Below, piece by piece: positions 19,521 through 28,890 of a DNA stretch of 64,000 nt (its first letter is position 1; every line of letters begins with the position of its first letter). A model generated the notes under the pieces. It was not told where the DNA came from. It searched no databases and saw only the letters and a program-made list of their open reading frames with translations. The stretch spans positions 434,001 to 498,000 of the forward strand of contig OZ025684.1 in NCBI GenBank assembly GCA_964019335.1, read 5' to 3'. Source of the DNA: Diplonema japonicum (Eukaryota > Euglenozoa > Diplonemea > Diplonemida > Diplonemidae). Both the position numbers and the translations under genes were made by a program.

Positions 19521-20711
19521 AAAAACTCAAAGTGCAGGACAAACCCCCTCATGGAGGGCCGCCCTTGGGTGGGTTAGGGGGGGTTATCTTTTTATACTCC
19601 CCTTCTGGAGCATTGCTTTCGTTCCAATCGAGGCCTTGAGCGTCTTGCGGAGTCGTGTGATGCGGTCTCGCTTGTAAGCGGCTTTCAGTTCCATCAGCTT
19701 GTCGTGAGTGGTGTGGGTGGCGAAGATGGGCCTCCTGGCGAAACCCATAGCCGTCTTCCCACCTATTGCGATGAGGGACTTCACTCTCTTCTGTTCATCT
19801 GCTGGGAAGGGGCGTGGCTTCTTCCGTGCCCTGCATGCCGCGTTCAGCTTTCTTATCAGTGCTTTGATCTTGCGAGCCCTATCTTCCAGCAGACCCCCCA
19901 GTAACTTGCCTGTCGTCCATTCGAAGTCGATGGCCAATTCCACCGCTGACACTTCAGAGCTGGTGTCCTCCTTCACCCATCGTAGCTGTGACAACCACTG
20001 CAGCAGCGGGTTCAAGAATTCTGCGACGATTCCTCCCACTCCTTCGAGCTCCCCCGCCGTTGGCACGAGGCATCTCCTTCCCTCCACATTGCGTACCCAC
20101 GGCAGCGGCTGTGTGCTGGCGTTGTCTATTTGCATGAGCTCCACATCCCGTTTCCCGACCACCACAGCCATGTATCGCTGCAGCTTCTCCAGGTGTGCGA
20201 AGACATGCCCCCTCGGCAGTATCGCGTGCAGCTCCAGACATAGGGGCCATCCTGATCTGTTGCGCAACGGCTCCATTCCGTCTAGTGCCAGTTCCTCTTG
20301 TGCACAGGCGCACTCATACAGCTGATGGCGGAGTAAGGTCACCGTGTCCGGGTGTGGAGACTTGCACAGGTCGCATCTGAATCCTTGCGTGTGCGATACC
20401 TCCGTCGTTGGTGCCTGGCCCATGTTCTCCTCGTCACCGTTGTCGTCACCTTCAGGCGCCAGTGGGACGCTCTTTCGCTTCGCATTTGCGTGCGGGTTTA
20501 GGTAGGGAACCCCTCCTGCGATCACTCGTCTCAGGCTGTAGGACATGAGCGGGTCCTTGGCCGTCCTCCATAATCGGTTCGTCTTGGGGTCCGCCCCCGG
20601 CTCTATCCCGCTTATCGTGCTCCTCTCGACCGCCAGCGTCCTACTTCGGGCCTTCCTCACCACCTCTCTAAAGATGTGTCCGCGTTCGGCCCAAGATGTG
20701 TTGCAACCCAA
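19521..20711 (-). mobile_element. Retroelement-like reading frame with CxxC...H...C finger, 5'-truncated
   Basis: The frame 20711-19584 (about 375 codons) has no ATG at its open 5' end; it emerges directly from a T-run. The protein has a knuckle CDLCKSPHPDTVTLLRHQLY...C, then WPLCLELHAILPRG. This arrangement resembles the C-terminal zinc-finger tail after the RNase H region in some protist non-LTR retrotransposon polyproteins. The remainder is basic (many Arg/Lys) and unrecognised. Immediately 3' (19565-19521) lies a tail with an AGGGCGGCCCTC motif that also occurs alone at 1868-1918, as expected for 5'-truncated copies sharing a 3' end. No reverse transcriptase motifs are present. An unrelated cellular gene remains possible. 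Confidence 0.4.
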
Positions 20712-21180
20712 AAAAAAAAAAAGGGCTTAAATTAGAGACGTTTAGTACTTACTTGCAAACTAGCCCGTCTGGCATATTCACCCAGTCTGCTGAATGAAAT
20801 GGTTTTAAGCTCGATTTGAGCTTTACCCCCCCCCCCCCCCCAAATAAAAGCTCGGCTTGAAGGAATAAAGCATAAGAAAAGCACATAAGGCCTGCACGAG
20901 TAAATCCTTACTAGGCACAAAGAAGAGGGAGAAGAAAACAGTATAAATTATATAGCTCAACATGACCACTTGACGCTGATCACTTTAATACCTGCTGGGA
21001 TAGGGGGGTGAAACTAAACCTATAAGGCAACATGCAAGCCAGCTGTGCAATGGGGGACGAGTGGCATAACATAGTTAAGGAACGTAACGGAACAAATATG
21101 ACTTGCGACATGAGACATCGCAAAGGTAATCACTAAGAAAAGAAAGGAAATTCTAATCACTCTAAATAGCTTATTCAGCT
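20712..21180. other. Spacer downstream of cyclase paralog 3
   Basis: I see no gene or RNA. It contains a poly(C) run near 20826 and is otherwise unremarkable. Confidence 0.5.
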
Positions 21181-21185
21181 AATAA

Positions 21186-23729
21186 CTATGGTCCGCTGCT
21201 CATCCGCCGCAAGTTGGCCTCCCTCACGAAGGACGGAGAGAGAGGGGACACCGGATCGTTCCGTACTTTTGGAGACTGCAGAAGGTAGTCACCCTTCCTC
21301 AGCCAGCCCAGGGGTGTGGGGGGTGCCTTGTCGTCCCTTCGGAAGCACAGCGGTACAGGAAGAGAGAGGAGCCCTTGCATGGCCTCGACGATGCCGGCAA
21401 TGGAGGGGTCGGTGGAGGCAAGGCGTTGCAGCTCTGCGGTGTCCCCAGCAGCGTAGGCGTCGTGGTAGGAAGCGGACCAGGTCTCGGGGACTGCCCCGTC
21501 GAAGATCCCCCACACCCCTTGCAGGAGGGCGAAGGTCTCCAGGTTCAGTTGGTATATCCTCACCTTCGTTGTCCCCTCCCCCCAGAAGGCCACCTCCCGA
21601 AGGTGGGGGAGGAGCACCGGTTCCCGAACAGCCTCTTCGGTGTCCCCAGCCATCAAGCAGAACACCCCGAGGAGGCTCGCCCCGTCCGCCAGCGTCTTGC
21701 TCACGTCGATTGCCCGCCCGATCACAGCCACGAAACGCTGCTTCGCCGTCCCCACCATCCCGTGCAAAATTGCCCCGCGGTGCACCCCGACAGTCACCAT
21801 CCCGTCCCACTGCGTCCCCTCCAGTGCCCCCTTCACGTGCGCCACATACTTCCCACTCTGGTACGCGTGCTGGGTGCACCCTTTGCTCAGGTTCCACCCT
21901 CCGATCACGTAGTCCCCGCAGAAGGTCACCACAAGCCCATCGTGCCGGTTCATCGCATCCAACACAGTTGTCACTACCGACGCCACCGCGTCCGCAGCCG
22001 CAGGGAACTCCTTCAAACGGGAGAAGCTCACCCGCGTCGTCACAATCGTCCCAGAGGCCGAGGACAGCTTGTTCCGTGTCATGCTCTTCATGAAGGTGGT
22101 GGTCGTCGGGGTCGCCAGCTGCTTTGACATCGTAGCCGATGACGCAGATCCCGAACGCAGGAGCTTCTTCCGTCCCCTCACCGTTTTCTCGATCTCCTGC
22201 TCCCTCTCCCGCAGCTTCATCGGAAGGAGGAGCTGCACTTGAACCCGCCCCATCCCCTTCATCTCCTGCTCTCCGATGTCCATCACAAAAGGGGACCCGA
22301 CAGCCACCATGTCCCCCAGCTGCTCCAACACTTCATCAGTCACACCGACACCACCCCCGACAGCTGCCGCCTCCACCCGAGCTGCCTTGTTCACCGTCGG
22401 TCCCATGTAGTCCGCCCGCGAGGTCACAGGGTTGATCTCCAGCCGTGCGTGGCCAGTGTGGACCCCGATCCGGACACGAAGCCCCCGCCAACACCCGCCG
22501 CCCCCTACCCTGCAGAGCGGGTGTTCCAAAAGAGAAACAGGCCAATTCTGGACCACGAGCTTCTGCTGCACCTCCAAGGCGAACCGCACCCCCTCCACCG
22601 CAGTGTCAAAGGCCACCATGAAGGCATCCCCGATCGTCTTCACCTCGTACCCGTTGTGCTTGTAGATCAGCTCCCGCATCACAGCGTTGTGCAGATCCAT
22701 CGCAACCCGCATCGCAGTCGTGTGCCTCTCCCAAATATCTGTCGATGACTGGATGTCTGTGAAGACGATCGTCACAGAAGCGTCCATCGTGTCGCCCGTG
22801 CTGATCCCGGGGGGGTTCCCTCGTGTGGGGAACGCTGAGGTTGCCTCATCCTCCACGAAGAGGGCGTCGGGGAGGTAGGGACGGTACAGGCGGAGGTTCC
22901 CGATCAGAGATTCAAACGCGCTCCTCAGAGAAGAGCTGCTTGCCCTTCCCAAGTGGTAGGCTGCCGTGTCCAGGTCGAACTTCACAAGAGCGTCAGCAAC
23001 AAGATTTGCCATCTCCACGTCATCCAGGCTCTTCTGCTGCTCCTTCCGCATCCCCATTGCGAACCGCTTCGTCAACACGTAGTCGGCATTGAAGACTATC
23101 ACGCGCATCAACATCACAGTGATCATCCACCTGGTGCCTCTCGCCTCATTAGGGGTATACTCACCTTTAGGAAAGAGGTCGTAGATACCCATCCTGTACG
23201 CCTCTTCAACCGTTTTCACCATTAAGTACAACGAAATGAAGACGCAGGTACAGGTTGCTGTGGTTTTCCTGCACCCAGTGAGGAGCAGTATGTCCATCGC
23301 GATGACGGCACCTGTGTACGAGTCGAAGACACCGAAGTAGAGCAAGTCGTCGGCGATGAACAGTGTGAAGCCCATTGCGAGGACGGTCGCTTCTGCGACC
23401 CATACAGGGATACGGCGGGTCTTCAAAGTGTAAGCAAGGAAGCTGTAGAGTATCGAAGTGCGGACACCTGAGTTGAAGATGGACTTCATTACAGATTGTG
23501 TAAGGAGACTCGAAACAAAAAACCCGGTGTAGATAACGGCCAGCATGATGCACAGAGGGAAGAGGAGCGACTTCCTGACACGCTCGTCAGTATCATCGTC
23601 GTCCCTGTACACGAGGGACATCAGCCGTGCGAAGCACCCGTTGTCATTGCTGTCCGGTAGTGTTGGTATGTCCTCCACAGGGTCTTCGAAAGGATCCTCA
23701 AAGTACAGGCTCGTGGCCCTGGAGGACAT
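21186..23729 (-). CDS. Receptor-type adenylate cyclase, paralog 3
   Basis: 847 residues. Hydrophobic segments between residues about 57 and 217 suggest six membrane helices. The class III catalytic domain (about 315-500) has metal-binding Asp325 (VFTDIQSST) and Asp368 (KTIGDAF), adenine-selecting Lys364, Asp440 (ADYMG), Asn447 and Arg451 (GPTVNKAARVE). These are the residues expected for an adenylate rather than guanylate cyclase. A second cyclase fold at about 560-760 keeps FCGDYVIGGW but lacks the first metal Asp (VSFSRLK replaces it), so it is probably regulatory. The catalytic sequence is close to trypanosomatid receptor cyclases, but the multi-pass membrane domain replaces their large ectodomain. 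The start at 23729 follows an A-rich leader. Confidence 0.93.
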   Translation of the reverse strand: MSSRATSLYFEDPFEDPVEDIPTLPDSNDNGCFARLMSLVYRDDDDTDERVRKSLLFPLCIMLAVIYTGFFVSSLLTQSVMKSIFNSGVRTSILYSFLAYTLKTRRIPVWVAEATVLAMGFTLFIADDLLYFGVFDSYTGAVIAMDILLLTGCRKTTATCTCVFISLYLMVKTVEEAYRMGIYDLFPKGEYTPNEARGTRWMITVMLMRVIVFNADYVLTKRFAMGMRKEQQKSLDDVEMANLVADALVKFDLDTAAYHLGRASSSSLRSAFESLIGNLRLYRPYLPDALFVEDEATSAFPTRGNPPGISTGDTMDASVTIVFTDIQSSTDIWERHTTAMRVAMDLHNAVMRELIYKHNGYEVKTIGDAFMVAFDTAVEGVRFALEVQQKLVVQNWPVSLLEHPLCRVGGGGCWRGLRVRIGVHTGHARLEINPVTSRADYMGPTVNKAARVEAAAVGGGVGVTDEVLEQLGDMVAVGSPFVMDIGEQEMKGMGRVQVQLLLPMKLREREQEIEKTVRGRKKLLRSGSASSATMSKQLATPTTTTFMKSMTRNKLSSASGTIVTTRVSFSRLKEFPAAADAVASVVTTVLDAMNRHDGLVVTFCGDYVIGGWNLSKGCTQHAYQSGKYVAHVKGALEGTQWDGMVTVGVHRGAILHGMVGTAKQRFVAVIGRAIDVSKTLADGASLLGVFCLMAGDTEEAVREPVLLPHLREVAFWGEGTTKVRIYQLNLETFALLQGVWGIFDGAVPETWSASYHDAYAAGDTAELQRLASTDPSIAGIVEAMQGLLSLPVPLCFRRDDKAPPTPLGWLRKGDYLLQSPKVRNDPVSPLSPSFVREANLRRMSSGP

Positions 23730-23893
23730 GGTTTTTTCTCTTTTCTTTTTTTTCTTTTCTATATTCTTTTTAAAAAAAAGAAAACCTTGAATGGAATTGT
23801 GTCGAAGGGTGGAAAATATAGGTGTTTTTTTTTTTTTCTTCTTCTTTTAGTGCGTCAAACAAGTCTAAAAGAAATGTAAATTTCCTTTCTTTC

Positions 23894-24682
23894 TCATTTA
23901 GCACCCTTCACACGCAATTTCTTCAGTTCAGCAACGTGGGCACACCGTTGGGTTATCCGCTGCTCGATCAAGTGGAGCTCTTTGAGCATTTCCTTCTGTT
24001 GCTCAGGGGTGAACAGCCCCTTTCGTGATTGCCGGGCCGCGTTGCGTATCTCAATCCTGAGAAGTTTCTCCTCCCTTCGAATCTTCGTCCTCCCTGTTTC
24101 CTCGCCGTCTGTCGGTGGCCGAACAGGCTCAGCTGGTGTAACAATACGGTGAATGGGGTGAACATTTCCAGCGGTGAAAGGAAACGGCACCGATAGCTTA
24201 TCCCACACAGTCAGAGGCCACTCACCCGACATCACGGAAGTTTCGAAAGGGTACAACCCCTGAAGTGTGGCCACACGAGGTAAAGGTAGTGGTGGTAATG
24301 GGTGCTCGAGGACATGGTTGGTTTGTATTATATAAGTTTCCACCCTGCACAGGTACCTGTCGGCCCAATGGGGTTTTGATAAATATTCGGGGATGTCGGG
24401 TTTCTGGATTTCTAGGTTAGGCACTCCAGATGTTATCCAGTGTATGAGCATCCAGTTCCAGACCTTCCCCCCTGCAGTTCCGGATCTGAAGATGACGGCG
24501 TTTGTTGATTCTCCCGTTGCTAGCACTACTTGCTCGTTGGGTTCCTCAGGGCACCACATTGTCTTGATGTTGCGGTGCATCCTCGCGAGAATCTCTGCAA
24601 TCACCCAACCATGCCCTACTTCCTCCTTTCCTTTCATACGTTTGATGTATGTGAGCAACGCTTGCTTGAGGGTATGAGGCAT
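23894..24682 (-). CDS. Unrecognised protein, basic C-terminal helix region
   Basis: A 262-residue intact frame starting at ATG 24682 after a G/A-rich leader. I do not recognise a domain. The N-terminal two-thirds is mixed (segments such as GHGWVIAEILARMHRN and WNWMLIHWITSGVPN). Residues about 195-262 are strongly charged and predicted helical (RREEKLLRIEIRNAARQSRK ... EQQKEMLKELHLIEQRI), possibly a coiled coil or RNA-contacting tail. No signal peptide or membrane segment is seen. Composition is like its neighbours' coding DNA, and it ends in Lys-rich GAK. An organellar or ribosome-associated role is conceivable but unsupported. Confidence 0.55.
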   Translation of the reverse strand: MPHTLKQALLTYIKRMKGKEEVGHGWVIAEILARMHRNIKTMWCPEEPNEQVVLATGESTNAVIFRSGTAGGKVWNWMLIHWITSGVPNLEIQKPDIPEYLSKPHWADRYLCRVETYIIQTNHVLEHPLPPLPLPRVATLQGLYPFETSVMSGEWPLTVWDKLSVPFPFTAGNVHPIHRIVTPAEPVRPPTDGEETGRTKIRREEKLLRIEIRNAARQSRKGLFTPEQQKEMLKELHLIEQRITQRCAHVAELKKLRVKGAK

Positions 24683-26426
24683 TTTTTTCCCCCTCCCCCC
24701 CCTTTTTTTCTTTTTTTTTGTATTTAGGAAGGAAAAAAAAAGAAAAAAAAATGCACGAAGTATCTCTCATCTTTGCAGCTCCTCCAGGTGCTGTTCTTAT
24801 CAGGCAAGAGGCACCCTTTCAAAAAAAAAAAGAAGATGAAGAAGAAGAAAAGCTTTTTCATAGGAAGAAAAAGAGGGGAGGGGGGGAAAGGCCCGCCTGT
24901 CAAAAAGATAATATTTTAAGTGGCGTGTTTCCAGTGATGTCACTTTCTTTTCCATTGCTTTCCCTCTTTTGCCCTCCTTTCTTTTTTTCGTTTTTTTTTC
25001 ACCCCCCCCACTTATTTCAGATTTTAGACTTTATCTTTTAACTGACATTTCTTTGTTCTGCTAAGTCCGGGTAACAGAACCAGAAAACGGGTTTTTTTTT
25101 TGACGAAAAGTTTTCTTGTTAGTGTATTTCTATCCCGTAGCGCATTCCCGTTTGTCTGCTCTCTCTCTTTTTTTTTTTTCTCTTTTTTCTTCCTGACTAT
25201 CATAGAGGGGAGCGTGGGGAAAAAAAAAAAAAAAAGGGCTGCTTTCTTTTTCTCTCGGTTTTTTTTTTTTTTTTTTTTTTTTTTTAGCAGTTTGTTCAAA
25301 GAAGAAAAAAAGGGGGGGGGTAGAAGGGGACCAAGATGGGGAAGTGAAATAGTGGGGACTGACTTTGACTTTCTAGGGAAACAAACAGACAAAATAACAC
25401 AACTGTGACAAAGACATAGACAGTTTAGCTTCCCCGTTTTTCTTTTTTTTTTTGTTTTTTTTTTTTATATAGAGATAACCCCTAAAGGGCGAGAGCTTAC
25501 TTTTTTTTGAAGGGTAGCACCCGTTGTTACCGAAGAGCTTTGGCGCCCCCTTTCAACAACGGTTTACAAAAAAATCTCTCTTTCTAGCGAAAAAGAGACA
25601 CACCGAGCAAGAGAGAAATAAAAAAAAAAAATAAAAAAAATCAAGCCGATCAAGTTGGAAAAAAACCAAGTCAAAAATAGAAGAGAGAACATAGACCGAA
25701 GCCATTATGAGTCATAGGCTGATTGCCAACAAAGTCGACCAGACCAAGGAGTTATATTATAGGCAGATTGCGGGGCCCGAGTGGAAACAGGGCAAAAATA
25801 TCACCCTCTGTGACATCTACTTCTTCTTCACGCGCTCCCTGTGCTGGATAGTTCAGTAGGCAGGCTCTTGAAGGCCCTCTGGGCTGACTTGCGAATCCAT
25901 GTCAGGCTTTATCCAGTGTTCGTCACACAGGGCCCATCAGGTCCTTGTACTATCTTGTCCCCCTGGTTCCCGGGATTTCCGGTGGTGGCCTGCGGCAGGT
26001 ATTGCCTCTCTGCGGCAAAGCATGTCGGCCCAGTTGGTGGAAAACGAAACAGTGCTTCCAAAGTCCACGAGATTTATTTTCCGGAGCTTCTACAAGGTGC
26101 GGAGACAGGCATACCCGGCTATCTACCCAGGCTATCCCTTTCCCTACCCCCACCCAAGCAAAAAAACGGGGGTCCTGCTTAAGAAAAACTCCCTATAATT
26201 GGCAGATTGGGCCGATTATGACTCTATGACTCATAATATGACCTAGGTCTATGAGAGAATAAAAAAAAGGATAAAGAAATAATAAAAAAAAAAATAAAAT
26301 AAAAAACACTGCGCAAAGAATAGTCGTTCAGTACTGACAACATGTCATATTGTTAATACAAAAGAAAAAAATACAAAATGAAAAGAAAGAATGCAACCAT
26401 CATGTCATGACGCATCATGTTGATAA
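24683..26426. other. Spacer with a terminal-inverted-repeat element
   Basis: Homopolymer-rich spacer. The only structured part is the possible element at 25704-26237, listed separately. Confidence 0.5.
25704..26237. mobile_element. Possible 534-bp element with 14-bp inverted termini
   Basis: ATTATGAGTCATAG at 25704-25717 is mirrored exactly by CTATGACTCATAAT at 26224-26237. Inside each end there is a related motif (GGCAGATTGCGGGGCC and GGCAGATTGGGCC, in direct orientation). The interior has higher GC than the surroundings and contains open plus-strand stretches (25708-25857, starting MSHRLIANKVDQ; about 26022-26198, starting MSAQLVENETVL). These look protein-like but are separated by frame changes. 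No flanking target duplication is evident, so transposon origin is unproven. Confidence 0.4.
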
Positions 26427-28094
26427 CTAAGTCGAACGTGAAGGCAGCAAATCCAAACCACTATTTGACTCAGGCCCCAGAACACACTCCCCATCACGAA
26501 GCGGGATGCCTGACCTATACTCCATGTTCCACTCCCTGTTGGCAAGAAGGTGGTAGGGTGGCGTTGGGATTGCAGTCCCTACTACATTCCGCGCCCCGAC
26601 CAGCAACGTACAGTTCTGATAGTTGATACTAAAGCCACGGCAGGAAGGGACCGAGAAGCAGTGGTTACAGCAAGCCTCGGTCGTGTTCACCTTTGGAGCC
26701 TCTGCTAGCTCCATTAGGTTCACCCGTCTCACCCTTGTTGTAGCTGTTGGGGTGTATTTGAAGTTCGCTTCCACGAAACACGTGCCACGGGCAATATCCA
26801 CAAATTTCACATTGTCGGAGATCGCTGCTCCCAGCTGTCTGAACCGCTTCCGCAGTACCCTCAAAAACCGTACAGCCGAGAAGCTGATAGTGCTGTCCAG
26901 CTCGATGAGCCTCAACGGTGCCCTGAACCCACGCTTGCTGTCCGCCTTGTTCCCCGCTTTCCTTGCGTAGTACTGCATCGACTTCATCCCGTAATGGTTG
27001 TACCCAATACCCCCCGCACAGCAGTCGGGTGTGTACTCCCTTGGCCGCTTCGCCCCGCCTCCTGATGTCGCCCACCGGTTGCACGAGTTGTCATCGTTCC
27101 TCCCTGCTTTGAAGACACACTTGTCATGTTTCCAATGCGACGACAAGCCAGGCGACTTCGCCCAGCTTCTACCGTGGTACTCTGGTCTCCTTGCGTTCCT
27201 CGGGTCCTTCCACTCCGTTGTGTTCACAGGCCAGTGGATCCACCCTGCATGATCTAGCTTCGCGCATTCTGTGTTGTAAATCACCTTGGTGTGCCGACAC
27301 TCTCCGCAGTAGGAGTACGGTGTGCTGGCACAGTGCCCGCGTGTGAAGATGCGGTCAAACATCGGTGTCTTAGCACACCCACCACCAGAGGAGAGGAAGT
27401 TCTCCATCATGAGACCGTGGGGGTGCATCTCAAAGCCGTTCGACCCGAACCGCTCCCAACGGACAAGGATGTGGGACTGGTCAGGGTTGCAGTGGTTCTT
27501 GATGTGCTCCTTCAGAGAGCAGCCGTTGTGGGGGAAGATGAACTCGTCGGTGTCGGCGAAGAGGAGCCACTTCACATGAGGCGAGGCGTGTTCGAAGCAG
27601 TGCTTCACAGGGGCGCAGTTGTGTCTCCCCTCCTTTCCGCGGAGGAGCGTGCACTGCTCGTGACGGGAGGGCATCGTCCCAGGGATCACTGTCACGTAGC
27701 CAAGCTCCTCGTACTGCTTCAGGACACCCGCAGTGCCGTCGCTGCTGTTGGCTGCGTTGTCGTTCACCACCCACAGGTGGTCCACACCTGTCGCGAGCTG
27801 TATCTCGATCCACTCCCGCATCCATGCACCGCTTCCCTTTGTGCCCGTGCAGGTTCCTAGGAACCAAGGGCCCTCCTTCTGAACTGCGATCCGTCCCTCG
27901 TACGGGTTCAGACGGGACGGGACTTCCTGTACTATCGGTGGTTCCGGCTGATCTTTTGTTGACCCTATGCTACAAAGAATAAGACCGGGTGTCGTAACGG
28001 GTGCCTTGCCCTTGTCAGTGTTTCCTTCCCACTTCATAGTAAGGAAGACTATCACCAGGAGGCATAATGTGGTAGACACGCCTCTCGAAGACAT
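26427..28094 (-). CDS. GT92-like glycosyltransferase with C-terminal PAN-like domain, paralog A
   Basis: The start at 28094 (MSSRGVSTTLCLLVIVF) gives a short cytosolic stub and a single hydrophobic anchor: a type II Golgi-type membrane protein. The catalytic region has the GT92/DUF23 order: EWIEIQLATGVDHLWVVNDN, then GYVTVIPG, then HEQC...CFEHASPHVKWLLFADTDEF with the DxD motif for nucleotide-sugar and metal binding. The C-terminal 110 or so residues contain TTEACCNHCFSVPSCRGFS and NCTLLVGA, a PAN/apple-like cysteine pattern that often binds glycans or protein. The acceptor is unknown. Most of the central coding DNA is identical to paralog B just upstream (28891-30585); N-terminus, a roughly 35-residue segment and the C-terminus differ. 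Confidence 0.8.
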   Translation of the reverse strand: MSSRGVSTTLCLLVIVFLTMKWEGNTDKGKAPVTTPGLILCSIGSTKDQPEPPIVQEVPSRLNPYEGRIAVQKEGPWFLGTCTGTKGSGAWMREWIEIQLATGVDHLWVVNDNAANSSDGTAGVLKQYEELGYVTVIPGTMPSRHEQCTLLRGKEGRHNCAPVKHCFEHASPHVKWLLFADTDEFIFPHNGCSLKEHIKNHCNPDQSHILVRWERFGSNGFEMHPHGLMMENFLSSGGGCAKTPMFDRIFTRGHCASTPYSYCGECRHTKVIYNTECAKLDHAGWIHWPVNTTEWKDPRNARRPEYHGRSWAKSPGLSSHWKHDKCVFKAGRNDDNSCNRWATSGGGAKRPREYTPDCCAGGIGYNHYGMKSMQYYARKAGNKADSKRGFRAPLRLIELDSTISFSAVRFLRVLRKRFRQLGAAISDNVKFVDIARGTCFVEANFKYTPTATTRVRRVNLMELAEAPKVNTTEACCNHCFSVPSCRGFSINYQNCTLLVGARNVVGTAIPTPPYHLLANREWNMEYRSGIPLRDGECVLGPESNSGLDLLPSRST

Positions 28095-28220
28095 AGAAAC
28101 CCTTTGTTTGTGTTGGGAATAGAAGGACAGGCGGGAGTGGAAATGAAGACTGTTAATAACGAATTTTATGGCGTTGAGAGAGCACAATCGTAGACAGAAA
28201 GCTTTTTTTTTAAAAGGCAT

Positions 28221-28885
28221 CTATTCCACTTCGAGAAGGGGGGGGGGGGGGGGGGAGAATGTTTTTATCCCACTTGTGTTCAGCCTCTTGGTGGAGATTA
28301 AAAAGAATAGTTGTAAAAAAGAACAGCTTACCATTGGTTTATGGTCATTGGAAATCCGGAGGATGGAATAATCCTCGGGATAGGGACACCCTTGGTATTT
28401 TCAGTCTGCACTGCACCCCCCCCCCCCCCCCCCCCCTCTTTTAAGGGTTGAAACGAATAACGATAGTGCCATATTTATAAAAGGACAGACCGGTTTCCAA
28501 AAAAAAGAAAAAAAAAACGCAAGGTGCGAGGTGGGGGACCCCTCCCTTCTACCATTCCCATGTGGAAAGGGTCAAGGGGGGAGGGGGGAGTGAGGGGTAT
28601 GTCTTTCCCCCCCCCCATTTTTATTTTTTTCTTTGAAAAGAAATTCACTATGATAGAAAACGAAATAATTAGCAACGGCCCACAAAAAAAAAAAAGGAAA
28701 ACTACAGAACGGCCCAGGGTAACTTTAAGGTTTTATTGTTTTTTTTTTTTTTTTTCGTTTTTCCACCATCGTGTACACTTTCTTCTTCTGTGTCCCGCGT
28801 CCTGTCCTCTGCTCCGCCCGGATCTCTACCAGGTGGTCAGGAATCCTGATGTTCGGAAGAAAAAAAGAGGGGGCGGAATGTAAAG
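28221..28885. other. Spacer between glycosyltransferase paralogs
   Basis: No gene is supported. It has poly(G) and poly(C) runs and part of repeat family B at about 28636-28684 (AAATTCACTATGATAG, then ATTAGCAACGGCCCAC and an A-run). Confidence 0.5.
28636..28695 (+). repeat. Dispersed repeat family B, 3' part with A-run
   Basis: AAATTCACTATGATAG ... TTAGCAACGGCCCAC followed by an A-run matches the end of the 44284 copy (AAATTCACTGATGATAGG ATTAGCAACGGACCAC plus A-run). Confidence 0.5.
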
Positions 28886-28890
28886 TACAA

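Noticed and set aside
27291-27860. Plus-strand frame of about 190 codons opposite the glycosyltransferase core
   Set aside because: Antisense shadow of conserved coding DNA, present in both paralogs for the same reason.
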